Part shown: piece after piece, positions 23,301 to 31,182 of the stretch
Numbering within the stretch: the first letter of the stretch is position 1
Layout: every line of letters begins with the position of its first letter
NCBI GenBank assembly: GCA_035771165.1
Contig: JAWNZC010000421.1
Span: 535,001-599,000, forward strand
Length of the DNA: 64,000 nt
Direction: 5' to 3'
Origin: Paragorgia papillata
Taxonomy: Eukaryota > Cnidaria > Anthozoa > Scleralcyonacea > Coralliidae
Translations under genes and position numbers: made by a program
The notes under the pieces: generated by a model
Databases searched by the model: none
Seen by the model: only the letters and a program-made list of their open reading frames with translations
Told to the model about the DNA's origin: nothing

Positions 23301-24869
23301 AGACGCATGGTCACGTCAGATCACGTCAGCTGACTTGCTTTTTTCTTTCTTCATGCCCCAAAACCCGACAGGGTTTTTTAAAAAACCTTTTAAGTTTTTG
23401 TATTGTATAAAACAAATAGATTCCATTTTTTTGTTGTCTGTTCAGTTATAGATGCACAGAAGACGTCACAACGTGGTAAGAACATCAGTGACCCACTCGA
23501 CTGCGTCTCGTGGGCCACTTTTTTGTTCTTACCACGTTGTGACGTCATCTGTGCATCTATAACTGAACAGACAACGGCAAAATGGAATCTATTTGTTAAA
23601 TATATATTTATAAAATAGGTTGCGTCTTACGCACGCTGTGATTGGTCAATTACCGTGTTTATATCAGGCTATGTAAACACGGTTGTGATGTCACGGCACA
23701 TTTTTTAGCCTTATTTCATAAAAGAAATAGAAAATGGATGCCCTGTGTTTATATAACCTGATGCAAACACTCGAGTGAGTTGGGAGAATTCGATAGTACT
23801 TATGGTAAATCCTCGCCTACGGCTCGGGTTCGCATAAACTTTCGAATTCTCCCAACTCACTCTCGTGTTTGCATCAGGCTATATAAACACGGGCGGCCAT
23901 TTTCTATTTCTTAAATATATATATATATTAATGTCGTAATGCATGTTGTTAAGAGAAGAGATGGATATGCAAGCTCGGACATGCATAATAATTGCGTTTT
24001 TCCATGTGGGACTCTAATCCACAACCCTCTTTCTGATCGTCAGTGTGCACTATACTGAGACTAAGATGGTTTGAACCTACGTAGGTTGAGGTCGATATAT
24101 GACATGACAGACATGTATTACGACATTTACACATATGTCATACATCAAAGTCCCAGTAGCTCAATAGTTAGGAGTGTCTCACCGGTGATCAGAAGGTTGT
24201 AGGTTCGAGTCCCGCTTGGGAACTCTGAAATTTTTATTCAATTCTCATATCCGAGTTAGCATATTCATTCTCTTCTCTTAACAACATGCATTACGACATT
24301 AACATATATCACCATACTTGCATACCGCATCGAACTCAACCTACGTTCAAACTGAGTCCCATGGCCAGTAGTTCAATGGTTTTAGCGTCTCACTGGCAAT
24401 CAGAAGGTTAAAGGTTAGAATACCGAAAAAAACACCTTTTTCTGAGCAAAATAGGTCGAAGAACATTTACACCATGCAATAAAGAGTTAATAATCTGATA
24501 CAGACAACTTAAACAAATAAGCCCGCTCGTATTAAGGCCTGGCCAAACGCTTTCAACATTTCATTCAACATCGTTCAACATTGTTGAAATCAACCGTGAT
24601 TCAACATGTTGAAAGCGTTTGACCACCCTGTTGAATGATGTTGAACGTTGTTGAATGGTGTTGAACGAAATTTGAACATGTTCAAATTTTCGTTCAACAT
24701 GCGTTCAACAATGTTGAACGATGTTGCATGAAATGTTGAAAGCGTTTGGCCAGGCCTTAAAAGTTCTGAATTTACTCTCACTTGAAGAAACCTGTAATGG
24801 ACTTCCAGCTACAATGTTAGAAAACAGGTGCACAGTGATGACCAGAACATTGACTGAATTCATCTTCAT
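13066..24869 (-). CDS. Secreted CUB/MAM multidomain protein
   Basis: Fourteen coding exons with matching phases give 830 residues: 24782-24869, 22546-22714, 20474-20670, 19861-19992, 19162-19421, 18228-18318, 17778-17946, 17500-17687, 16782-16910, 16251-16504, 14853-15118, 14222-14412, 13954-14030, 13066-13347. Exon 1 is a signal peptide (MKMNSVNVLVITVHLFSNIV). Domains: CUB 31-146, MAM about 152-308, CUB 313-428, MAM 432-585, CUB 588-708, CUB 712-826. CUB hallmarks are CGG/CGK starts, SPNYPxNYP, CxWxI and YCG. MAM hallmarks are CDFDxxxCxW, TGPxGDYL, and GDAAIDEIxFTTGLCP. There is no transmembrane segment and the protein ends just after the last CUB, so it is secreted. CUB/MAM proteins act in adhesion, matrix or proteolytic complexes; no enzyme domain is present. 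Domain borders fall in phase-1 introns, the classic shuffling pattern. An acceptor at 24886 implies a 5' UTR intron. Confidence 0.93.
13405..13890. repeat. Pentanucleotide array in the last intron
   Basis: About 97 units of GTRRA-type pentamers run in blocks: GTAAA, then GTGAA, GTGGA and GTAGA. The block order points to local homogenisation of variants. The long open frames on the minus strand are artefacts of the 5-bp period. Confidence 0.95.
13891..13942. repeat. Hairpin beside the pentamer array
   Basis: GATTATCAGACGGTACGGTG and its near-complement CACCGTACCGTCCGATAATC are separated by about 10 bases, giving an 18-20-bp stem directly at the end of the array. Confidence 0.7.
14497..14815. 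repeat. Pentanucleotide array, opposite strand sense
   Basis: Units ACTTC, ACTCC and ACTCT (complement of the GTRRA family at 13405) fill the intron between the exons at 14222-14412 and 14853-15118. The array abuts the downstream exon's splice donor at about 14852. Confidence 0.9.
15139..15545. mobile_element. Long-arm MITE (family of 44433)
   Basis: Arms of about 130-150 bp are inverted around a non-repetitive centre. Shared words are TTTGATATGTAAATGAGATGG, TCTGACGTCA and GAGTTCTTTCAAATTAGACA, and the ends are TTTAAAGGG / CCCTTTAAG. Further copies lie at 44433-44898 and, as a half copy, at 49740-49945. Confidence 0.75.
15815..16125. repeat. Hairpin family B, copy 1
   Basis: Nearly identical to 23605-23918. 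A stem of about 60 bp (15958-16020 with 16040-16104) has loop CTCGCCTACGGCTCGGG. The outer module (TATATAACCTGAT / ATCAGGCTATATAAACACGG) occurs a third time at 15864-15884 as CGTGTTTATATCAGGCTATG, itself part of a small hairpin. Confidence 0.8.
16132..16243. repeat. (AT)n microsatellite
   Basis: An AT dinucleotide run with few interruptions lies directly next to the donor of the exon ending at 16251. Confidence 0.95.
16540..16715. repeat. Minisatellite-like TCTCTAATAAGCGCCC repeats
   Basis: Six or seven degenerate repeats of TCTCTAATAAGCGCCCCACC, spaced about 25-30 bp apart, sit in the intron between the exons at 16251-16504 and 16782-16910. Confidence 0.7.
16925..17290. repeat. (AAAC)n-type tetranucleotide array
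   Basis: Units CAAA, CAGA, CGGA and TAAA are in 4-bp register for about 365 bp. The cysteine/valine/leucine-rich open frames on the minus strand are by-products of this repeat. Confidence 0.95.
18385..19110. repeat. (CAT/CAC)n trinucleotide array, about 725 bp
   Basis: CAT and CAC triplets alternate with occasional ATAATC. Long blocks such as CACCATCATCATAATCATTA recur, so triplets are also duplicated as longer units. The array lies in the intron between the exons at 18228 and 19162. Confidence 0.95.
19510..19805. repeat. (GATGAT)n trinucleotide array
   Basis: Imperfect GAT/GAC triplets, the complementary sense of the array at 18385, lie in the neighbouring intron upstream of the exon at 19162-19421. 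Confidence 0.9.
20015..20392. repeat. (ACA/ACC)n trinucleotide array
   Basis: Impure ACC, ACA and AGC triplets end in a pure (ACA)n run of about 60 bp at 20330-20388. Confidence 0.9.
20722..21756. repeat. Pentanucleotide array GTGTA/GTGCA, about 1035 bp
   Basis: This is the longest array in the window: pure GTGTA at 20722-20835, a mixed GTGGCA/GTGGTA hexamer-like section to about 21085, then interspersed GTGCA and GTGTA pentamers. It grades into TGTAT variants at the right end. The 365-411-codon open frames on the minus strand are artefacts. Confidence 0.95.
21875..22163 (-). repeat. Hairpin unit P3
   Basis: Same scaffold as P1/P2, read on the minus strand. Stem 22077-22100 pairs with 22114-22139; the loop is CACTCGGCTTCGCCTCGTG. 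The module containing GTGTCTGTATAC (22114) recurs in the tail at 21927-21947. The tail keeps GAGAAAATCAAAGCTAAAAC and CCTCATGAATTATTAATGAG. Confidence 0.75.
22185..22365. repeat. TATTG pentanucleotide array
   Basis: Units ATTGT, with ATCGT and ATCGC variants, become pure TATTG at the right end. It is a third pentamer array in the same gene. A tail fragment of the hairpin family (CTCATGAATTATTAATGAAT) follows at 22445-22465. Confidence 0.9.
22790..22925 (-). repeat. tRNA-derived SINE, copy a
   Basis: Minus strand: GTCCCAGTAGCTCAATTGTT (A box), GAGCGTCTTACCGGCGATCA, then the TTTCTGA tail. The upstream part CGACCTACGTTCAAATCAT is shared with the copies at 24300 and 39540. Confidence 0.65.
22995..23185. 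repeat. Two adjacent hairpins
   Basis: CCTCCGTTGACGTCAAAC (23008) pairs with GTTTGACGTCAACGGAGG (ending 23072). AGCATAAAAAGAGGTGCATT (23090) pairs with the complementary stretch ending at about 23182. The two overlap in design with the other palindromes of this window but share no module with them. Confidence 0.7.
23411..23597. repeat. Long hairpin with conserved loop type
   Basis: Arms of about 85 bp (23411-23490 and 23515-23597) run from AACAAATAGATTCCAT to the complement ATGGAATCTATTTGTT. The loop CCACTCGACTGCGTCTCGTGG-like core is the same type as in units P3 and P5, although the stem is unrelated. Confidence 0.8.
23605..23918. repeat. Hairpin family B, copy 2
   Basis: Differs from 15815-16125 at only a few positions over about 310 bp. 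It begins TTTATAAAATAGGTTGCGTC and ends at the word GGCGGCCATTTTCTATTTC, and both copies adjoin AT dinucleotides, suggesting target preference. A 3' fragment is at 28507-28575. Confidence 0.8.
23945..24480. repeat. Cluster of tRNA-derived SINE copies
   Basis: Three copies: 23945-24130 (-), 24140-24260 (+) and 24300-24480 (+). The middle copy has the clearest polymerase III boxes: TAGCTCAATAGTTAGGAGTG and GGTTCGAGTCC. Cloverleaf pairing is incomplete (acceptor and T stems mismatch), so these are SINEs, not working tRNAs. All share the leader CCTACGTTCAAA. Confidence 0.7.
24536..24756. mobile_element. MITE rich in GTTCAACA, copy 1
   Basis: Terminal repeats GGCCTGGCCAAACGCTTTCA and complement are flanked by TTAA on both sides (24532-24535, 24757-24760). 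The interior is built of TTCAACATTGTTGAA-like palindromes. The second copy is 37871-38085. TTAA could mean piggyBac, or TTA/TAA of Harbinger. Confidence 0.8.
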
Positions 24870-25262
24870 AACTATAGTCCTCCAACTGCAAAGACAAAAA
24901 TACCAACACAACAATCCTAAGGCACGCAAATCACCGAAGACGAAGTCTAATTCAAGCGTTTAGCTGTTAATTCGTTAACTCAATAAAGAAATATATATAG
25001 ATGTGCAAAAATATATAATCTATTTCAAGGGTTGGAAGACTAACCTATATATAGGTATTATCGTTGATGAACAGCTTTTATGAAAAAATCAAATAAGTAA
25101 CAGTCCCAAACGTTTCTATGAAGGTGTTGGAATGTTGAGGCGCGGATGAAAGCCTGTACGTTCCTAAATTCACATTCCTCGTGGAATTAATATAATTTGA
25201 ATGCTAATTAAATGACCGAGCAGTGTTAAGAAAAGTTCGACGTCCGAATCAATTAAGACTAA

Positions 25263-25403
25263 AGGCTGTTTTTCACTAGGCGATATTTTTCGAGCGAAGC
25301 GACCTTTTGCTTTTGTCTTGGCTAATTAGTTCCACCTGAGAGCTTACGAGACAAAAGAAAATGTCGCTTCGCGCGACATTTTTCGCCAAGTGGAAATCCA
25401 GCT
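25263..25403. mobile_element. Harbinger-type MITE, 141 bp
   Basis: Ends AGGCTGTTTTTCACTAGGCGA (left) and AGCTGGATTTCCACTTGGCG (right, complement), flanked by TAA at 25260-25262 and 25404-25406. The same family interrupts 50178-50856. Confidence 0.75.
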
Positions 25404-25406
25404 TAA

Positions 25407-27247
25407 GCTGTTAGCTCTCCATGTTGATTAAAAGTGACTTGATCTAAAATACACTCTGCAAGTATGAATGCATGACTCATTTATAAGTTACGACAACTTA
25501 GGCCTGTTTTTAGCGTGTTTTATGATTTCGATTTGTGTTTCAACGCTGCCTGCCTACGCAGCACACTACCTTGATTTAGTCATGATACAGAGTTACAATT
25601 TTAGCTTTAATTATATCGCATGTTATAATAATGTAATATATTGTAACTTTTATCATAGTTTATTACATAATTGTAAACCCATTGTATTTTTCTAAACCTA
25701 AGATGGGCATTAAAGATGTATATATATTTCGCACGAGAAGTTCGCCGCCTGAATCAATCTAAATCAACGTCGCCCCAAATTCATTAAGTACGACCAATTC
25801 TGTTGGACTTCATCAAAAGGTCGAACCAAATAAAAAGTGCCGTACCTATTTGATTTAGACGCAGTGCTTATATATCATGTACCTATAATTTCTCCTATTA
25901 GGTTCGGCACATAAAATTAAGCCCGCTGTCTAAAACAGGCTTCACGACAGCTTGCCAAGCGTATACATGAGCAAGAACTTAAGAAAACTTTCATCAACTT
26001 CCAACTGAAAATCTTAAACTAACTATAGAATAGTAGAATACTGATATTTCAAGACAAACATATTAAGAATATAATTTTGACCTCAATTCGAGTGATTCAT
26101 ACATAGATGATATGCCACACCCATTATTAGTATATGTTGAAGGTATGGGAATCCATCGTATATTTACAATTTCAATTATCGCTAGTATAAAAGTTAGATG
26201 CTAAGTACGAAAAGTATAGTATGTTGCGTCATGTGATGCAACAAATCTATGGAAACATCCCCAGAATTAAACATTCAATTCTGACCTATACCCAGATGTG
26301 ATCGCAAAAAACACTATAGAACTTCAAGATCTGGAAACAGCCATGGCGGATTGAGATGTGTGGAAGAATGTTGTGCTCGATGTCCCGGCCAAGCCGAGTG
26401 ATGATAATGTATAACGTATAGAAAAGTTTAAGGATATAGTGAACATGGTGAGACTATATATAGAGAACCAAAATACTGACGTTCTGGCCTGCGCGGAGAA
26501 CCAAAATACTGACGTTCTGGCCCTCGCAAATTTGGCGAAATCCGCGCATTTTGCCATGTCTTTTTCGCCATTTTTTTTGCCATTTCCTGCGCACTTTACA
26601 CAATTTGGGCGATCTGTCCGCGCACTGAAACGGCAATGACGATCGAAAATTCTTCGCACAGTTGGCCAACTTTTCAGTCTGGCGGCAATGCCATTATATA
26701 GAGTATAGAAGATGCCTTATCATGCATGTATAACACCACAAAATATATACTTACCCCGAAGAATACTTCTTTGGAAAAGTCCTGCTGTTGCTCAAAGGAC
26801 GAACTCCACAAAATGAAACAAGAATTCCAACAACAGATCAATTTATAGAACAATGCACCGTCCATATTACTTCAGGCTTACGCAATTTGGACAATCAAAC
26901 AGAACTAAAACAAAAAGACAATGATCGAGATGTTAGAGAAGAAAAATTTTTCATTCCCCTCCATTGTCTTATTCATATGTCACGTCAGTTTTATATCAAC
27001 ATGCCACTGATAATATCGTCATATGCCTAGGGTTAGTGCACGCAGGCAAAGGGTTAGTCTTATCTCCTGATCAGCATGGGTTATGTCAAACCCATAAAAA
27101 CCATTAGGGACCCAGTCACAAATTAGTATCTACAACCCCAGGGCGGAGAAAAATATAATACTGCTAACAATTGTTATCGAATATATCGTACTCTACACTC
27201 GTACATAAATTTGAAATAAATTTGTAAAACAACTGTAATAATGGTTA
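25407..27247. other. Gene-free stretch
   Basis: No conserved protein was found. The only structure noted is a tandem duplication of about 32 bp at 26463-26526 (GAACCAAAATACTGACGTTC twice), inside a short open frame that I do not consider coding. Confidence 0.45.
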
Positions 27248-27249
27248 TA

Positions 27250-27559
27250 CAGTGTGTATCAAAAAAATTCGAACCCTTAGAAAATGAATTAGCATTCTTT
27301 TCAAACAACCTATTGTAGTAGTTTGAAAGCCCTAAAAGCGCTGCGTTATAAATTAATCAGCACATAAGTTAAACGAAGCGAAAAAGCTTTTAAATACTTT
27401 CACCATGCATACACTTCAAGTTATCCTAATTTCCCAGGTGTATAAGACCGTGTGTTTAAGACCAGCGAAGTGCTTAGGGCTTTCAAACTACTACAATAGG
27501 TTGTTTGAAAAGAATGCTAATTCATTTTCTAAGGGTTCGAATTTTTTTGATACACAGTG
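27250..27559. mobile_element. Mariner-type MITE, 310 bp
   Basis: The inverted ends are over 80 bp and start CAGTGTGTATCAAAAAAATT, flanked by TA at 27248-27249 and 27560-27561. A second copy is at 50519-50840. TA target sites and CAGTGTG ends fit Tc1/mariner. Confidence 0.85.
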
Positions 27560-27561
27560 TA

Positions 27562-27850
27562 CAGTGAACTCTCTCCAAGGTGGATACTCTCGGGGCCAAA
27601 TTTGGTGTTCGCCTTAGAGACGTGTCCTTGGCTCACGCGATTGATTAGGATCTCACTGTGGATTTGAAACTCGCGTAAACTAAATGTACGAAGAAGAATG
27701 TAAACCAATCCTAACGTTGGTTAAAATCTCCTTTTGTGGCCGAGGAAAGAATGTCGTGACGCGAGTCATCCCATAGTAAATAATGTATGATTGGTCAAGA
27801 TTACTGAGCTGTCCGCCTTAGAGGAGTGCCCGCTTAGAGAGAGTTCACTG
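27562..27850. mobile_element. Second TA-flanked MITE, abutting the first
   Basis: Ends CAGTGAACTCTCTCCAAGG and complement of GAGAGAGTTCACTG, flanked by TA at 27560-27561 and 27851-27852. It shares one TA dinucleotide with the element on its left. Confidence 0.75.
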
Positions 27851-27927
27851 TATGTATGCGTATGAGTTGTGACAGTCTGACACTAACAATTTTGTATACA
27901 CATTTTGTATATAGAATAGAATGCATA

Positions 27928-27954
27928 CCCCCCCCCCCCCCCCCCCCCCCCCCC
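27928..27954. repeat. Poly(C) run of 27
   Basis: Pure C homopolymer. Similar G/C runs occur at 880-898, 9791-9806, 41142-41161 and 43951-43967. Confidence 0.9.
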
Positions 27955-28069
27955 GCCGATATGTTAAAATATTTCGTTGCTCACCAAACAAGAAGGCAGC
28001 TAAATTTTCATAACCCCGTAGACTATCCTCTGCCCCGGAGTTGTAAATACTTAATGTCCTGCAGCGGCT

Positions 28070-28306
28070 GGTTGTATACGAAGCCTTGATAGCTTACCCG
28101 GTGGATGCGTCCTAGCTAGAGAACCACACTATAGCGGTCGTGCTTTGAACTTACTGATTTAACTTTTATCTACTGAACATCACTATCAGATACACAAGTC
28201 GCTATTCAGTGGATAAAATTTAAATTAGGTTGTACAAAGCACCATTAGTGCTGTTCTTTAGCCAGGACTATCCACCAGATAAGCTATCCGGGCTTCGTAC
28301 AACCGC
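28070..28306. mobile_element. Inverted-repeat element
   Basis: GGTTGTATACGAAGCCTTGA at 28070 pairs with the complement of CCGGGCTTCGTACAACC ending at 28306, and ACCCGGTGGATG pairs with ATCCACCAGATAAG. No target duplication is certain. Confidence 0.55.
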
Positions 28307-29044
28307 CCCCCAGTATACATTTCTATTACACATATTACATGCCACAATAAAGCGTCGACGAATTTAGTGTCTAAATTACGAATTAAGTCGAATTAAAAAC
28401 GAATGAATTTAGTCGACGAAAGGTCTAAGCGTATCAAAATGACTCCGTTTTCAAATGAAGACGAATTAGTGTGGACAGTATGGCCTTAGCGGAAAGTATC
28501 GCACTTAACCTCATATAAACTTTTGAATTTTCTCAACTCACTTTCGTGTTTGCATCAGGCTATATAAACACGGCTATATTAAACCATAACTGCTATATAT
28601 ATATAGTCCAGAACATGTCAATGCGACAATGCTGAGTCATATTGTTCATGTACATCTCTTCCTAGCCGGATATTTATTGAAGATTAGATCATGCATAATA
28701 GAAATTAGTAAAAAAATCTTATCACTGTTAAACTATCCGCATTATCTTTTTGTGATAGCTAGACAACAAGAGAGTGAAAAAGAAACTGGCGGAAAGAAAA
28801 TTAGAAAGAGTCAAGAGTCTGGATTATATTAAAGTATATAAACAAAAACACACACTTTCGGTAGTCAAAAGCTTGTTACTAGCTACAATAAATCATGATC
28901 AAAAAGCGTTTGGGTTTTTTTTGCTTATAAGTATGAGGTAAATTTTAATTGACATGCATTTGACAAAAAACTATACACTGGAGTTTTGGCCATGATTGTA
29001 AATGCAACTTTCACAACGAAAAAGTACATGCATGAAGATGACTA

Positions 29045-29755
29045 ATCTTATTTCATATACTGGATAGCTCTATCAGTTATATCTAACTGTTCTCCCTAGA
29101 GATCCAGTAAGGGCCATCCCTCATTGGTCCACAGTTACTATAGGAGGAAACTGGAGTACCCGGAAACCTGGATCGGATAAAAGGTTTTTGCACCTTTCCT
29201 GGCCTGTGGTGTTTAGTAGAGTCAAACTGGAAGCACTCTTTTCACATGCGGCCCAATCTCGTTCCCAGAGCCCACGTTCCCCACCCGGGAAACGAGAGAC
29301 TCTGGGATAATCCGTATCAAATCGTTACGTTATTGGCTGAATAGTGAGCATGAGTTGGTCTGAAGTGACCGGAAGTAGAATTAATAAAACCAAAATAACA
29401 AAGATGTCGGACGACAAGACTCCAGTGAAGACGTTGCCGCGATCGATATCTTCGCCGTATGTGTGTAGATGCTGTAATTCGAGCTTCGCCAGCAACCCCA
29501 TTGACTTGTTTTGGGAAAAGTCAAACAAGGAGAACATACTATCCAGATTCCGCTTCGGATATTTACGCATGCGTACCTCAACCGGAATAACAAGAATCCT
29601 GTGATTTGAAACGGATTATCCCAGAGTCTCTCGTTTCCCGGGTGGGGAACGTGGGCTCTGGGAACGAGATTGCATGCGGCCAAGCAGGTGTCGAACCCAG
29701 GTCGCAGAAGTGAAAGGTACGTGCGCTAACCACTGCGCCACCAACACCCAAAAAT
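29045..29755 (-). repeat. tRNA-headed SINE with Nin-DC-like core, split by a MULE
   Basis: Minus-strand head at 29755: GGTGGCGCAGTGGTTAGCGC (A box) and GGGTTCGACACC (B box). After the insert at 29254-29672 the body continues with CCGGGTACTCCAGTTTCCTC, resembling the core of Nin-DC SINEs. The tail ends in ATATGAAATAAG near 29045. Confidence 0.65.
29254..29672 (+). mobile_element. MULE-like element, copy 1 (419 bp) with captured ORF
   Basis: Terminal repeats of about 60 bp start CAATCTCGTTCCCAGAGCCC. A perfect 9-bp target duplication CATGCGGCC flanks it (29245-29253, 29673-29681). Inside, from the ATG at 29404, is a frame starting MSDDKTPVKTLPRSISSPYV, followed by a cysteine motif CRCC and IDLF..KSNKENILSRF. 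The same frame is present in the copies at 34162, 45113 and (decayed) 51459. Confidence 0.85.
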
Positions 29756-30210
29756 TCAATTACATTAATGGCAGTATTGACTTGTCTTTGAACGGTATTC
29801 ATGTGTTACGCTAAATGCACTTTATGCATTATCGCAAAGTGTCACTTAAAAATTAAAAATAAATATTTTGATAGACAGCTTTAAAAGCGAGAGTTACGTT
29901 ATCTAGCAAATATTTGAAGTTCTAAATGAACTTTGCATACATATTAAAAATATATAGATTACAGGTGGTTTATTAAATTAGTGTTTCTGTTGAATGGTGT
30001 GATGCCACTACAAAAATCCCGTCCATAAAAGGTCTTAGGGACCGGTCATTATTTATGACCGGGGTTGGGGCCGAAGAAAAACTATCTTCAACCTCAAAAA
30101 TTATTTTACTAAACCAAATCAAGACCATGAGAGAAACAAAATCTTTTACTCAACCAATATTCATAGAAAAAATATTCTGATAGAAGATATAGGTTTACTG
30201 TGAGAACAGA

Positions 30211-30242
30211 CGGCAAAAAGTTTCTATTATTATTATTATTAC

Positions 30243-30302
<60 letters not shown>
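30211..30302. repeat. (ATT)n microsatellite
   Basis: TAT/ATT triplets run with one interruption for about 90 bp. Confidence 0.95.
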
Positions 30303-30303
<1 letters not shown>

Positions 30304-30465
30304 CAAGGTAAAAATCGCACACTAGTCGAAAAGCTACACACAGACATAACAAAACATACATAACCCGACAATACACGTCAGTGTAATGATTTGCACTTAC
30401 CGAAACCCAGAACTAAATGGGGAAAACAAAGATTTGTTTTTCACTAAGAGTTAAATAGAGTACTA

Positions 30466-30910
30466 CACGCGTAAAAATCTCGCAAGTTGTTACAGCATTG
30501 TTGCCTGAACAATGCTGTAACAACTTGTTGACATATGTGAACAACATTGATAAATGAACAACATTGTTCATCATTGTTTCAACAAGTTGTTACAGCTTGA
30601 TGAAACAACAACTGTTGTTCACGCATGTTGTAACAACCGAAGAACGTGTTGATACATCAACCATGTTCACTATTGTTGTAACATTGTTGTTCATCGTTGT
30701 TATTTCGTCATGCTGTTACAACATGTTGTATCATGTGCGAACAACGTTGTTGGCTATAAAAATGTGCGGTTGGAACAACTTGTTCATGACTGTTGATTTA
30801 TCCGTGAACAAGTTGTTCGAACCATAAGTGAACAACTTGTTCACGGCGAGCAGCACAACATTGTTCACGCCTGTTGACAACCGTGAACAAGTTGTGCGTT
30901 TTTGCGCGTG
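30466..30910. mobile_element. TA-flanked MITE made of GTTGTT/AACAAC palindromes
   Basis: Ends CACGCGTAAAAATCTCGCAA and complement of TGCGTTTTTGCGCGTG, flanked by TA (30464-30465, 30911-30912). The interior repeats AACAACTTGTTC-like palindromes in both orientations. Confidence 0.7.
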
Positions 30911-31182
30911 TAGGATACAAGAGCCTCCCGAGCGAAGCCTGGAAACGAGTTTGCAAAGCGAACGCGGAAATGAAATTGCGCTTGCGGAAGTACTTGTTTC
31001 CTTGTCGATGGTTTATAATATTACAGTTGCGTAGCTTGTGACAACATAGGTATAGTCCTTGTCGCTCAACAAAGTGAATGTTTGCATACAAATAACACCG
31101 AGTAAACAGAAAGTGAAGCAATATAAATACGTCTATACGGCGTACAGCTTCCGTTGTTTTTGGGAAAGAGAAAGAGTCGAAG

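Noticed and set aside
24150..24225. Possible tRNA gene
   Set aside because: A and B boxes are good, but acceptor and T stems mismatch and the same sequence recurs with a SINE leader and tail.
26324..26659. 111-codon minus-strand frame
   Set aside because: Contains a recent 32-bp tandem duplication and no conserved block.
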